From Streptacidiphilus carbonis (lineage in GTDB: Bacteria; Actinomycetota; Actinomycetes; Streptomycetales; Streptomycetaceae), in the NCBI RefSeq assembly GCF_000787775.1, contig NZ_BBPM01000028.1:1-64000 (forward strand): 64,000 nucleotides of DNA, read 5' to 3'. The notes under the pieces were generated by a model. The model saw nothing but the letters and a program-made list of their open reading frames with translations. It had not been told where the DNA came from and ran no database searches. Of the stretch, positions 52,612 to 62,400 are shown piece by piece. The position numbers were made by a program, and so were the translations under genes. Each line of letters opens with the position of its first letter. Position 1 is the stretch's first letter.

Positions 52612-53502
52612 ATGGACCAGCACTCGGCCGATACCGCCACCTGGCATGTCGACCAGCGCTGCACCAACTGCGACGTCGCCCGGCAGCTCGCGCCGGGGCT
52701 GGTGGCCGAGGTCGACGGTCGGTCGGCGGTGGTTCGCCGGCCCGGTACGGAGGCGGAGGAGAGGGCGCTGCACGCCGCGGCGTTCGCGTGCCACCCCCGG
52801 TCGATCCGGCACGGCGCGCGTGGACCGGACTCGTCGCTCGACCCCTTCCCGCTGCGGCTGGCCGAACGTGTCCACCTGTGCGGACACAACTCGCCGCACA
52901 CCGCCGGTGCGAACTCCTACCTCCTTCGCCGGCCGGCCGGAAACCTGATGATGGTCGACACCCCGCGCTGGAGCACCGCCCTGGCCGCGAAGTACGCCGC
53001 CCTCGGCCCGGTCACCGACGTCCTGCTCACCCATCGCGACCACGCCGCCCACGGTCGCCAGTACGCCGACCGGTTCGGCGCGCGGCTCTGGATCCACGAG
53101 GGGGATCTGGCGGCCGCGCCGGATGCCGACACCGTCCTTCGCGGCACGGAGCCGACCGAGATCGCCGACGGCGTGGTCGCGCAACCGCTGCCCGGGCACA
53201 CCGAGGGCAGCGTGCTCTATCTCGCCGACGACACCTACTGCTTCAGCGGCGACAGTTTCTACTGGTCCCGGACCCTCAACGACCTCGCCGTCGCCGAGTC
53301 GGTCACCTGGTACTCCATCACCGAACTCGCCGCGTCCCTGGCCCGTACGGCGCCCCGACTGCGCTTCGAGTGGGTGCTGCCCGGCCACGGCGACCGCAAG
53401 CGGCTTCCAGCCGACGAATTCGCCCACCGCATGCACAACCTGGCCGCCAGCACAGCCCAACTCGCGCCCAGGCCAGTGGACTTCACCGCGCTGCGCTGGT
53501 GA
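52612..53502 (+). CDS. MBL-fold protein with altered metal motif and N-terminal CxxC
   Basis: A 296-aa metallo-beta-lactamase-fold protein. The first metal motif reads LLTHRDHAAHG rather than HxHxDH, so only the first His is at its normal place. LPGHTEGS, FSGDSFYW and LPGHGDRK supply further ligands. An N-terminal CTNCDVARQLAPG and later Cys residues look like a small FeS or zinc site. A THRDD-type motif is known in a ferredoxin-linked subfamily (recalled). ATG at 52612 follows GAAGGGACC. Whether it is a hydrolase is uncertain. Confidence 0.85.
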   Translation: MDQHSADTATWHVDQRCTNCDVARQLAPGLVAEVDGRSAVVRRPGTEAEERALHAAAFACHPRSIRHGARGPDSSLDPFPLRLAERVHLCGHNSPHTAGANSYLLRRPAGNLMMVDTPRWSTALAAKYAALGPVTDVLLTHRDHAAHGRQYADRFGARLWIHEGDLAAAPDADTVLRGTEPTEIADGVVAQPLPGHTEGSVLYLADDTYCFSGDSFYWSRTLNDLAVAESVTWYSITELAASLARTAPRLRFEWVLPGHGDRKRLPADEFAHRMHNLAASTAQLAPRPVDFTALRW

Positions 53503-53567
53503 CGGCGGCAGCCGGCCGGGCGGAAAACCAAAGGCGATCACCCCCGCCGCCGGGTAGCTTGCCGTGC

Positions 53568-54107
53568 ATGGACGTGACGTTCACCAAGATGTCCGGTCGG
53601 CGCTATCGGATGGCCGTGGTACGCGAGATCGGGCCGATGCTGGAGCCCCGTCAGGGGCCGGGGTACGACGACCATCTTCCGCACGATGCCGTGCACTTCC
53701 TCGTGGAGGCGGAGGCCCGACTGCGCGGGGGCGCCTTCGGCAGGATCGCGGCTGGGCACAACAACATCTTCACGCCCGCAGATCCGGCCGTCCGGCGTCG
53801 CCAGAACCGCCGCGAGGCCAAATGGTCCCCGAGCAGGGTCGAGCACAACGACATGGAGCGCTCCGAGCGGCTGGCCTCCGCCTGCTCCCGTCTCTGGGAG
53901 CTGCGGGCCGGCCACTGCTCCGAACTGCCGGACTGGTTCCCCCTGTTGGCCCCCGACTTGGTGGATCCCTCGCTCATCGAACGCATCCTGACCCGCCTGG
54001 ACGCATTCGCCCGCCGCTGGCACACCCTCCCGGTGGACGGCAGCATCACGCTGACCTGGCCACTGCCGGTCAAGGCGAAGGGGCGTCGGATGACCACAGC
54101 ACGGTGA
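53568..54107 (+). CDS. Conserved hypothetical protein
   Basis: A 179-aa soluble protein without recognisable domain. It begins MDVTFTKMSGRRYRMAV, contains HDAVHFLVEAEARLRGGAFGRIAAG and a WHTLPVDGSITLTWPLP end, and is conserved-looking by its composition. ATG at 53568 is chosen because the frame upstream is a shadow of the MBL gene. A GC-only palindrome, GCCGCCCGGGCGGC (54108-54121), follows. No function is proposed. Confidence 0.75.
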   Translation: MDVTFTKMSGRRYRMAVVREIGPMLEPRQGPGYDDHLPHDAVHFLVEAEARLRGGAFGRIAAGHNNIFTPADPAVRRRQNRREAKWSPSRVEHNDMERSERLASACSRLWELRAGHCSELPDWFPLLAPDLVDPSLIERILTRLDAFARRWHTLPVDGSITLTWPLPVKAKGRRMTTAR

Positions 54108-54132
54108 GCCGCCCGGGCGGCCCGTCCCCGGT

Positions 54133-54370
54133 TCAGTCGAGGGACTTCGCGGGGTACGGGTGCCAGGCGGTTGTGTCGAGGACGAGCTCACCGGCGGCGT
54201 CGCTGACGCCGAGGGCTGCGGGCCGGCCGAAGACGCCCTTGGCGTGACTTCGTACCGGGGCGAGACGTCGCCGAAGTCGAGCTGGAGGAGGTGCCAGCTC
54301 CCGTCACGTGGATCGATGATCAGGTACCGCGGGATGCGGGGTAGCCCCGCCGCAGGTGCCGGGCCCGGCC
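54133..54370 (-). pseudogene. 3' remnant of a Uma2-family (DUF820) gene, frameshifted
   Basis: Reading leftward, LPRIPRYLIIDPRDGSWHLL is the familiar C-terminal part of Uma2/DUF820 putative endonucleases. After QLDFGDVSPRYE the frame must shift by one base to continue SHAKGVFGRPAALGVSD and AAGELVLDTTAWHPY, ending in TGA at 54133-54135. The N-terminal half, with the PD-(D/E)xK catalytic residues, is missing; the upstream side runs into the 54380 glycosyltransferase gene. Both truncation and frameshift are visible, so no product is expected. It marks a scar between the polysaccharide blocks. Confidence 0.72.
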
Positions 54371-54379
54371 ATCGGACGG

Positions 54380-55357
54380 TCAGGGGCCCGGGGGTCGGCT
54401 CAGGGCAGTGGGGGAGAGCAGGGCGGCGGCTGCGGCTCGGCTGGTGGGGCGGCCGAGGAGGGCTCGGGTGGATTCGCGGAACAGGACGGCGGCGCGGAAG
54501 GCGGCGGTGCTGACGGCGCCGTGGCGTTTGCGGTGGAGCCGGACCCGGTTGAGGACCAGGAGGGTCCACAGTCTGGGGGAGACCTGCGAGTCGCCGCCCA
54601 GGTGGACGGCGGTGGCCCGGGGCTGGAGGCGGGTGGCGAAGCCCAGGTCGCGGGCGCGCAGGCAGTACTCGGTCTCCTCGGAGTAGAGGAAGAAGGACTC
54701 GTCCCAGTGCCCGCAGGCGTCCAGGCAGGCGCGGGAGAGCAGCATCAGCGCGCCGCTGGCCCAGTCGGTGGGGGTGGGGGCGGTGTAGGCAGCCGGGTCG
54801 GAGACCGTCTCGCTCCAGCGGGGGAAGCGGCCCGCGCGGCGGTTGCCGATGACGGCCTCGCCCAGGGCGCGGGTCACCGAGGGCTCCCGGTGCAGGGAGA
54901 GGAGCAGGGTCCGGCCGTCCTCCTCGTGGATGAGCGGGACGGCGATGCCGACGGTCGCGCCGTCCGGCAGCGGCTCGCCCAGTGCGTCGAAGAGCTGCCC
55001 TCCGCAGCCCTGGCGCATGCGGATGTCCGGGTTGCACACCAGCGCCGCGGCGGTGCCGCCGTCGCGGGCGAGGGCTGCGTCCAGCGCGGCGTTGACGCCG
55101 GCCGCGTAGCCGGCGTTCCGGCCGGTCTGGACGACGGTGGCGTCCGGGGCCAGGCGGTGCAGCAGGTCGACGGTGTCGTCCGCGGAGTCGTTGTCGGCGA
55201 CCACCAGGTGCCAGTCGAGGCCGGCCATGGCCTCGGGGAGGGCGGCCAGGAAGTCGGGGAGGACGGCGGCGCTGTTCCAGGTGACGACGAGCACGGCCAC
55301 CGAGGGCTCGGCGGACACCGAGGGCTCCCCGGGAGCCACCGCGGGCTGATCGGGCAT
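54380..55357 (-). CDS. Family 2 glycosyltransferase (rhamnosyltransferase-like)
   Basis: A 325-aa GT2 enzyme of the WbbL-like group. AVLVVTWNSAAVLPDFLAAL, VVADNDSADDTVDLL, GRNAGYAAGVNAAL, VCNPDIRM and DESFFLYSEETEYCLRARDLG are all family landmarks. It would add a sugar, often rhamnose, to a lipid-linked chain. Its ATG shares one base with the stop of the Wzz/ligase fusion gene (TGATG, 55355-55359), so the two are coupled. Confidence 0.92.
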   Translation of the reverse strand: MPDQPAVAPGEPSVSAEPSVAVLVVTWNSAAVLPDFLAALPEAMAGLDWHLVVADNDSADDTVDLLHRLAPDATVVQTGRNAGYAAGVNAALDAALARDGGTAAALVCNPDIRMRQGCGGQLFDALGEPLPDGATVGIAVPLIHEEDGRTLLLSLHREPSVTRALGEAVIGNRRAGRFPRWSETVSDPAAYTAPTPTDWASGALMLLSRACLDACGHWDESFFLYSEETEYCLRARDLGFATRLQPRATAVHLGGDSQVSPRLWTLLVLNRVRLHRKRHGAVSTAAFRAAVLFRESTRALLGRPTSRAAAAALLSPTALSRPPGP

Positions 55358-57369
55358 CAGGGGGACTCCACGAGCTGGGGTTCGCGGCGGGGGCGGGCCG
55401 CCACCGTGGGGGCCGCGGCGGCTGCCGCCTCGCGGCGGATGAAGCCGAGGTAGCTGCCGCCGCTGCCGAGGATGAGGAAGAACATGCCGCTGAACATGGC
55501 GAAGCTGAGCGAGTCGAAGGTGGCCGAGACGATCAGGGTCACCACCGCCGAGGCGAAGAACGCCTGGCCCAGCTCCCGGTCCGAGTCGGTCCGGGCCAGC
55601 CTGCGGATCGAGCCGCCCTGGTGGATCCCGGTGATGAAGAGGGTCAGCAGGGCCACCAGGCCCATCGCGCCCATGTCGGCGGCGGTCAGCATGTACTGGT
55701 TGTCGGTGAAGAAGTAGAGGTCGGGCGTGAAGGTGTCGAACCCCCGGCCGAAGAACGGGCGTTCGGCGATATAGGGAAGGATCTCGGCGTATTTCACCGT
55801 CCGTGCCTGGGTGCTGCTGTCGGAGTTCGACAGGAAGGTGGAGAACAGGTTGATGATGGTGCCGATCAGCCCGGGGATGATCACCTTGAACGCCGCCAGG
55901 CCGCCCAGCAGCAGGCCCAGCGCGGACCAGCGCCGGACCGGCTTCCAGCGCGGGATCATCACCACGGCGACCAGGGCGATCCCGATGATCGAAGTGCGGG
56001 ACACCGTCAGCGGCAGCGCGCCCGCGATGATCACCACCGGCGCCCAGCGGCGCAGCACGTGCACGTGGGACCGTGCCGGGTCGAAGGCCTGCTGGATCGC
56101 GAACGGCAGCAGGATGGCCAGCATCCCGCCGAACTCCAGCGGCTGGGCCGTGGTCGAACGCGGCCGGGTGAACGAGCCGCGGCCCATGGCCTGGATCCCG
56201 GCGACGCTGGCGTGCAGCCCGGGGATGTGGATGGAGTCGGCGATATTGGTCGCGGTGAAGAAGTCGTAGTAGCCGATCGCGGCCACCACCGTCCCCATCA
56301 CCACCAGACGGCGCATCAGCACGTCCAGCCGGGCCCGGGTCTGGATCCCGGCCGAGGTCAGCACCACCAGCGACACCCACACCAGCAGCCCGATCAGCCC
56401 TCGGTCCGCGCTCAGCACCTCCTCGTGGGAGCTGCTGCGGGTCGCGTCGGCCAGGTAGGACAGCAGCACGGCGGTGGCCAGCACGCACATCGCCACCCGT
56501 GGCAGCCGGGTCCCCGGTGCCGGGGTCATGCGGTCGCAGAACCAGCAGGCGACGTACCAGAGCAGGCCGAGCAGGGCGAAGACATTGGCCGGGGTGCCGA
56601 TCCCGCCCAACGACGGGATGGCCAGGTCCGAGGGGATGAACAGGGCCAGCGCCAGATATCCGGTGAGGATCGAGGTGGCGTCCTGCGGTCGGCCGAAGAA
56701 GCCCTGCGCCGCGCCCTTCAGCGGCCACGGGTTGATCCGCGCACCGAAGAACGGCCTGCGGCGGCGGGCCAGCATGGCGCTCTCGAACACCAGCGACAGC
56801 AGCAGCGCGGAGCAGGTTCCGGCGATGACCACGCCGGCCACGTCCTGGTAGCGGCTCTTCAGCTGGGGCACCGGGATCTGCGGCTGCACGATGGTGGCGC
56901 TCTTCACCACGTCGACCGGGGCGACCCCGCTCCCCGTCTGCATCGCCTCCAGCTGGTCCCCGGCGAAGTCGGAGAGGGTGCTGGTCTCGTCCAGCACCTT
57001 GCTCTGATTGTTGCCGGTGACCGCCAGGGTGATCAGCGGCCCGGTCGCGTTCTCGGCGAAGCCGACGGTGTACCGGTCGGTCACCCCGCGGCCCTGCAGT
57101 GTGGCGGCTGAGTCGCTCGACAGCAGCGTCCTGATCAGCACGTCGGCGGTGACCACCAGGGTGCCGCCGGCATTGGAGATGGAGTTGCCGAAGGTCGGCG
57201 GGAGCTTGGCCACGGCTGAGGAGTCGAGCAGCGACACCGAACTCGTCGACTGGTAGGACACCGGGACGGTCCGGTACACGTACCCGCCCGCCAGCAGGCT
57301 GAGCAGGGTGATCGGCAGCATGATGTACCAGCGCCGGCGCAGCACGGCGAAGAGCTCATTGATGCTCAT
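55357..57369 (-). CDS. Fusion of Wzz-like domain with O-antigen ligase/polymerase domain
   Basis: A 670-aa membrane protein joining two usually separate activities. Residues 1 to about 200 copy a Wzz protein: LRRRWYIMLPITLLSLLAGG, the external VPVSYQSTSSVSLLDSS segment, a Pro-containing VQPQIPVPQLKSR and a second helix. From about 240, eight to ten further helices form an O-antigen ligase (WaaL/Wzy)-type domain, with long loop GRGSFTRPRSTTAQPLEFGG, PLTVSRTSIIGIAL and PYIAERPFFGRGFDTF, the last typical of the ligase family. Chain length control and polymerisation or ligation would thus sit in one chain. It is divergent from the 57593 Wzz-like gene. Confidence 0.9.
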   Translation of the reverse strand: MSINELFAVLRRRWYIMLPITLLSLLAGGYVYRTVPVSYQSTSSVSLLDSSAVAKLPPTFGNSISNAGGTLVVTADVLIRTLLSSDSAATLQGRGVTDRYTVGFAENATGPLITLAVTGNNQSKVLDETSTLSDFAGDQLEAMQTGSGVAPVDVVKSATIVQPQIPVPQLKSRYQDVAGVVIAGTCSALLLSLVFESAMLARRRRPFFGARINPWPLKGAAQGFFGRPQDATSILTGYLALALFIPSDLAIPSLGGIGTPANVFALLGLLWYVACWFCDRMTPAPGTRLPRVAMCVLATAVLLSYLADATRSSSHEEVLSADRGLIGLLVWVSLVVLTSAGIQTRARLDVLMRRLVVMGTVVAAIGYYDFFTATNIADSIHIPGLHASVAGIQAMGRGSFTRPRSTTAQPLEFGGMLAILLPFAIQQAFDPARSHVHVLRRWAPVVIIAGALPLTVSRTSIIGIALVAVVMIPRWKPVRRWSALGLLLGGLAAFKVIIPGLIGTIINLFSTFLSNSDSSTQARTVKYAEILPYIAERPFFGRGFDTFTPDLYFFTDNQYMLTAADMGAMGLVALLTLFITGIHQGGSIRRLARTDSDRELGQAFFASAVVTLIVSATFDSLSFAMFSGMFFLILGSGGSYLGFIRREAAAAAAPTVAARPRREPQLVESP

Positions 57370-57592
57370 GTCGACTCAGACCCCCCTGGTCCTCAGCAGC
57401 ATACTGGGCGATGCCTCCTGTCGTCGGTGGCACGGACCCCGAGCGGCGGCGGCCGGTCGGCGCCGTCGAGCGCCGGCGCCGTCGAGCGTGGGGGTACGGG
57501 GGGTCGCTCCCCGGATAGTTGGAGTATCGGGGACAGGGCCGGTGGTGGGCTGACAGCATGAAGGCGAGGGTGCTGACGGAAGGAACCCCCCT

Positions 57593-58234
57593 GTGTCCCC
57601 TGGAGAGCTGGTCCGCGCACTGCGCCGGCGCTGGTACGTGCTGCTGCTCGCGGCGCTGCTCACCGCGGCCGGGGCCTACCATGTGCTGCGCCCCACCCAG
57701 CTCTACCTGAGCCAGGCGGTGGTCGTGGCGGAGCCGCCGGCGACCGGGAACCAGCCCAACCAGTACACCAATCTGAACCCGACCGTCGCCACCCTCTCCT
57801 ACGGGGTGATCCAGCAGTTGGAGGCGCCCGCTGGGGTGGCCGAGCTGCGTGCGGCCGGGGTGCACGGCAGCTACCAGCTGATCCCGCGCAACAGCGGCAC
57901 CACCGCCACGCCGAGCTATCAGATCCCCACCCTGCAGGTGCAGTCGGAGCAGCCGGACCCGGTCGACGCCGACCAGGTGGTCAAGACGATCATCGGCGTC
58001 TACAACAAGCACCTGACGGCCCTGCAGACCCAGCAGGACGTCCCCAAGGCCTCGCGGATCGTCGGGGACCTGCTGGTGTCGCCCAGCGCCGCGCCGGTGT
58101 ACGGCACCAAGAGCCGGGGGCTGGTGGGTACCGCGGTGCTGGGCGCGTTCCTCGGGGTGCTGGGCGCGCTCTGGCTGGACCGCTGGCTGCTGGGCCGTCG
58201 GGCCCGCCGAGGAAGGACCGTCCTGGCAACCTGA
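57593..58234 (+). CDS. Wzz-like membrane protein
   Basis: A 213-aa two-helix protein. VRALRRRWYVLLLAALLTAAG and GLVGTAVLGAFLGVLGALWL flank an external domain (YLSQAVVVAEPPATGNQPNQ). It parallels the Wzz parts of the 46289 and 55357-57369 proteins, giving three in the locus. GTG at 57593 follows GGAAGGAAC. The 223-nt divergent region before it shows no clear operator. A role in polymer length or export is inferred. Confidence 0.82.
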   Translation: MSPGELVRALRRRWYVLLLAALLTAAGAYHVLRPTQLYLSQAVVVAEPPATGNQPNQYTNLNPTVATLSYGVIQQLEAPAGVAELRAAGVHGSYQLIPRNSGTTATPSYQIPTLQVQSEQPDPVDADQVVKTIIGVYNKHLTALQTQQDVPKASRIVGDLLVSPSAAPVYGTKSRGLVGTAVLGAFLGVLGALWLDRWLLGRRARRGRTVLAT

Positions 58235-58314
58235 CCGGCGGGGGGACCGGGACAGGCGATCCGTCAGTGTCCGGTAAGGCGTCCAGAATTGACGAAGCAT
58301 CAGCAGGCGGCCCA

Positions 58315-59376
58315 TCAGATCCCGCGCCGCTTCCAGGACTCCCACCAGAGCCACTCCCGGCCCCGTTCGGCCACCGCCGACAGCACCAGCGGCTGCAGGT
58401 AGGGCATGGTCCGGGCGCCGATCCGCTGCCGCAGCCGCAGTGCGCGGTACTCGGCGAGCGCCTCGTAGCCGGGCAGGCACTCGGCGGCGAACTCCACCAG
58501 CTCGTCCACCGGGACCACGTCGGTGCGGCCCCGGTCGTAGGCGCGGTAGGCGCGCCGCAGCGCGAAACGGGCCAGCCGGGTGTGCACCCGGGCCGAGAGC
58601 CGGTCCGCATCCGGCAGCCGGTCACCGCACTTGGCCAGCACCGAGCGGTAGGCGATCCGGCGCTGCCGCAGGTCGTCCAGCTGGCCGCCGAAGTCGGTGG
58701 TGGACATGTTGTTGCCGTGGACCCGGTAGTAGGCCTGGTCGGCGCCGCGGACGTAGCCGACGTCGGCGTGCGAGGCGAGCCGCATCCACATCTCGATGTC
58801 CCCGGCGTGCGGCAGCGCCGGGTCGTAGCCGCCGACCGTGCGCTGCAGGCTGGTCCTGACCACGACCTCGGGAGAGGTGATGCAGCCGGTGGCCTCCCGG
58901 AAGCGGCGGTCCAGCCACCACCTGCCCGGGTAGACCACCGAGTCCGTGCCGCTGCTCCAGCCCTTCGGGTCGCGGGCCCTGGGCAGCGGGCCGCCGTGCT
59001 GGAAGCGCAGCGGCCGGCCGTAGGCGAAGCCGGCCTCGGGGTGGGCGTCCAGCAGGGCGGCGGCGCGTACCAGTGCGCCGGGGACCAATCGGTCGTCCGC
59101 CGAGAGCAGCGCGACGTAGTCGGTGTCGGCCCACTCCAGCAGGCCCTCGTTGTAGGTGGCGATATGGCCCTTGTTGGTCTCGTGGACCCGGACCTCGATC
59201 CGGGGGTCGACGGCCGCCAGCTTGCGGGCCACCTCCCCCGAGTCGTCGGGTGACGCGTCGTCGATGATGAGCACCCTGACGTCCAGCCCCGGCTGCTCGT
59301 CGAGGACGCTCCGGACGCAGTCGGCGAGGAAGTGGCCGTACTTGTAGCAGGGGATCACGACGCCGAGGGTGCTCAT
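58315..59376 (-). CDS. Family 2 glycosyltransferase
   Basis: A 353-aa GT-A enzyme: LGVVIPCYKYGHFLADCVRSV, VLIIDDASPDDSGEVARKLA, YVALLSADDRLVPGALV and HAGDIEMWMRLASHADVGYV. ATG at 59376 is used; TTG at 59391 has a nearer GGAG and is possible. A strong hairpin precedes it, so it may have its own promoter or depend on readthrough from the secreted protein gene. The sugar is unknown. Confidence 0.9.
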   Translation of the reverse strand: MSTLGVVIPCYKYGHFLADCVRSVLDEQPGLDVRVLIIDDASPDDSGEVARKLAAVDPRIEVRVHETNKGHIATYNEGLLEWADTDYVALLSADDRLVPGALVRAAALLDAHPEAGFAYGRPLRFQHGGPLPRARDPKGWSSGTDSVVYPGRWWLDRRFREATGCITSPEVVVRTSLQRTVGGYDPALPHAGDIEMWMRLASHADVGYVRGADQAYYRVHGNNMSTTDFGGQLDDLRQRRIAYRSVLAKCGDRLPDADRLSARVHTRLARFALRRAYRAYDRGRTDVVPVDELVEFAAECLPGYEALAEYRALRLRQRIGARTMPYLQPLVLSAVAERGREWLWWESWKRRGI

Positions 59377-59394
59377 GGTGGTGGTGGCCAATCT

Positions 59395-59426
59395 CCGGGC
59401 GGCTCCCCGGTGGGGGAGCCGCCCGG
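59395..59426 (-). terminator. Strong hairpin between the secreted protein and GT2 genes
   Basis: CCGGGCGGCTCCCC (59395-59408) pairs perfectly with GGGGAGCCGCCCGG (59413-59426) around a 4-nt loop: 14 GC-rich pairs. It lies 35 nt after the stop of the secreted protein gene on the minus strand. Confidence 0.75.
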
Positions 59427-59460
59427 CGGGTGCGGTCGGTACCTGACGGTTGCTGCGGTG

Positions 59461-62400
59461 CTACAAGCGGGTCGGCGCGGGGCCGCCGCGGCGCTGGGCC
59501 CGGTCGTGGTCCAGCGTGGTGACCGCCGGGACGGAGTCGCCGGGCGTCGGCCGGTGCCTGGCGCCCTTGCCGTCGGTGGACACCCGGTTGGTGAGCGGGT
59601 CGTAGGCCTGCTGCGGCACGGTGCCGCTGGTGGTCTCCGAGGCGGTGGTGCCCTCGGTCCTGGCGTTGGCCTGTACCGCGGAGCTCTGGGCCGACGCGGC
59701 CAGCGGCGCCGTGGTGGTGAAGACCGGACCGACCCAGTAGTTCGCCGACCCGGCCGAACCGGTCGGGAAGGCCGACGCGGCACCGTAGTTGTACAGGCCG
59801 TTGGAGCTGCCCGCGGTGTCGGCGAGCGCGGTCAGCGGGTACGCCTGGTGCGCCCCGGAGAAGTAGCCTCCGTCGACCGAGTAGTTCCCGTTCGGCGCGT
59901 GGTACGAGACCACGTACGGCGTATTGGCGCTGATCGCCACCGCGTTGGCGAAGCTGAGCGTCTGCCAGCCGGACGCCGTCTCGCTGGAGAAGGTGCCGGT
60001 GGCCAGCAGCGTCCCGGTGTTGCTCCACAGCGAGCCGGTGTGGGTGCCGGTGTTCCCGGTGCCCTTGTAGAAGGTCACCCCGGTGACGTAGCCGGCGACC
60101 GCCGACTCGAACCTGGTGCCCAGCTCCAGCGAGTTGCCGTCGTTGGTCTCGTCCAGGGTGGCCGGGGTGGTGGTGCCGGACCACAGCCCGCACGGGCAGC
60201 TGACCGCCGGCGGCGTGGCGCTGGTGGTGAAGGACCAGGTGGTCGGCGCCGTCATGGAGTTGCCCCACAGGTCGTCGACCTTGACCGAGGCGGTGTAGGT
60301 GGTGTTCAGCGCCAGCTGGCTGGTGGGCGTGAACACCGCCTCGTTGCTGCCGCCGCTGACGGTGGCCGTCCCCGGCACGGTGTTGCCGGCGGCGTCCTTG
60401 ACGGTGAAGGCGAGGGTGCTGCTGTCGATGCCCTCGTTGAAGGTCGCCGACACCGAGCTGGTGATGGGCGCCGCGGTGGCCCCAGAGGTGGGCGACTCGG
60501 CGGTGACCGAGGGCGGCGTGGTGCTCGCCGTGGAGGTGTCCAGCACCGCGTCCACCCAGTAGTTGCTGCCGGACGACTGCGAGGACGGGAAGACCCCGCC
60601 GGGGCCGTAGTGGTAGACCCCGTTGCCGCCGTCGGTGCCGCTCTGCAGGGCCGTCAGCGGTGCCAGTCCCGCACTGCTGCTGCTGAAGTAGCCGCCGTCG
60701 TAGGAGTAGCCGCCCTTGGGGGCGTAGTACGAGGCGACATAGGTGGTGTTGGTCTTGATCGGCACCGGGGAGGAGAAGGTCAGCTGCTGCCAGCCGGAGG
60801 CCGTCTCGTTGGTGAAGGTTCCGGTGGCCAGCAGCTGGCCGCTGCTGCTCCACAGGTTGCCGGTGTGGGTGCCGGTGTTGACCGCGGACTTGTAGAAGCG
60901 GATGCCGGTGATCGAACCGGGCACCGAGCTACGGATCTTGACGCCCAGTTCGATGGCGCCGCCGTCACCGCCGTTGACCTGGCCGGGCACCGCGGTGGCC
61001 GGGAAGACCGAGCAGGGGCACTGCTGCGGTCCCACGGTCAGCGGGACGGTGGTGACCGTGCCGGTGTTGACGCTGTCGTCCACGGCCCTGACCTTGACCG
61101 AGGCGGCGCCGACCGTGGTCGGCGTCCAGGAGTAGCTCCAGGAGGTCAGCCCGGTGGCCGGGTTCCAGGTGGCGCCGCCGTCGGTGGAGACCTCCACCCG
61201 GGCGACCACACCGCCGCCGGTGTCGGTGGCGGTGCCGGCGACGGTCATCTGCTTCAGCGCCGGGACGGTGCTGTTGGCGACCGGGTTGGTCACGGTGACC
61301 GTGGGCCCGGTGGTGTCGGCGGAGGCGGTGGCCGCGACCAGGCCGGACTGCAGTGTCTGCGGCTGCAGGCCCATGTCGGCGAAGACGTTGACGGTGGCCT
61401 GCTGCATCCGCTTGTCGGCGGTGACCACGGTGGCGGACGGGTCGGCGGTCGGGACGTTGGTCAGACCCCAGGACCACTGCACCGTGCCGGTGCCGAAGAC
61501 CAGCGCGTTGGAGGTGGGGTCGCGGAACTCGACCAGGTTGTGCGTCGCGGTCCCGGTCCCGTAGGTGTTGCCGTAGTCCAGCCTCAGGTACTGCCCGCTG
61601 GTGATGTCCACCGTGGTGGACGACAGGTCGATCTCACCACTGGGCCTGGTGCTGTTCTGCAGGTCGCTGTCCCACTCGTAGCCCAGCGTCCCGGTCGGGA
61701 AGGTCGCGGTCTGACCCGCCGTCAGCGAGGAGACCGAGGTGTTCCGCCAGAGCCTGAGCTTGGCATAGGTGCCGGGCACGGTGATGGCGTCGCTGCGGTA
61801 GCCGTTCACGGTGAACAGCGAACCGGTCAGGATGTTCTGCGGGTTGTACGGGGCGCCCTTGGCGGCGGCTCCCGGGTCCAGGAAGGCGCCGGTCCAGGTG
61901 GAGCTGGGGTCGGCGATGCCGTCCGGGGTCGGGAACTCCAGCTTGGTCTCCTTGTAGCAGATCAGGGTGCGGTTGGCGGTGTTGGTGCCGTCGGTACTCG
62001 CGCCGAACCTGGTCTCCCAGGAGACTTCGTTGCCGCTGAAGAAGGTCTCGTTCACGCCGGCCTTCCGGGCGGCGAGCGCGTTGTCGAACTGGTTCTGGGT
62101 CCAGTACTCGTCATGCCCCGAGGACATGAACATCTTGTGGTTGGGCAGCAGCGTCGCCCCGTGGGCCGACATGTCGACGCCGGACATGTAGCTGACGTCG
62201 TAGCCGTTCTGCTCCAGCCAGGAGATCATCTCGAACTCGGAGCCGTAGACGCCGTTGTCGCCGCCGATGTCCAGCGGGCGGTTGTAGCTGACCTGGTAGG
62301 CGCGGCCGTCGGGGGCCGGCCCCGCGCCCTGGTAGAGGTTCTGGCCGCCCCACTGGTTGTAGGCCTGCCAGGTCTCGTCGTCGGTCTGCACCACGACGGC

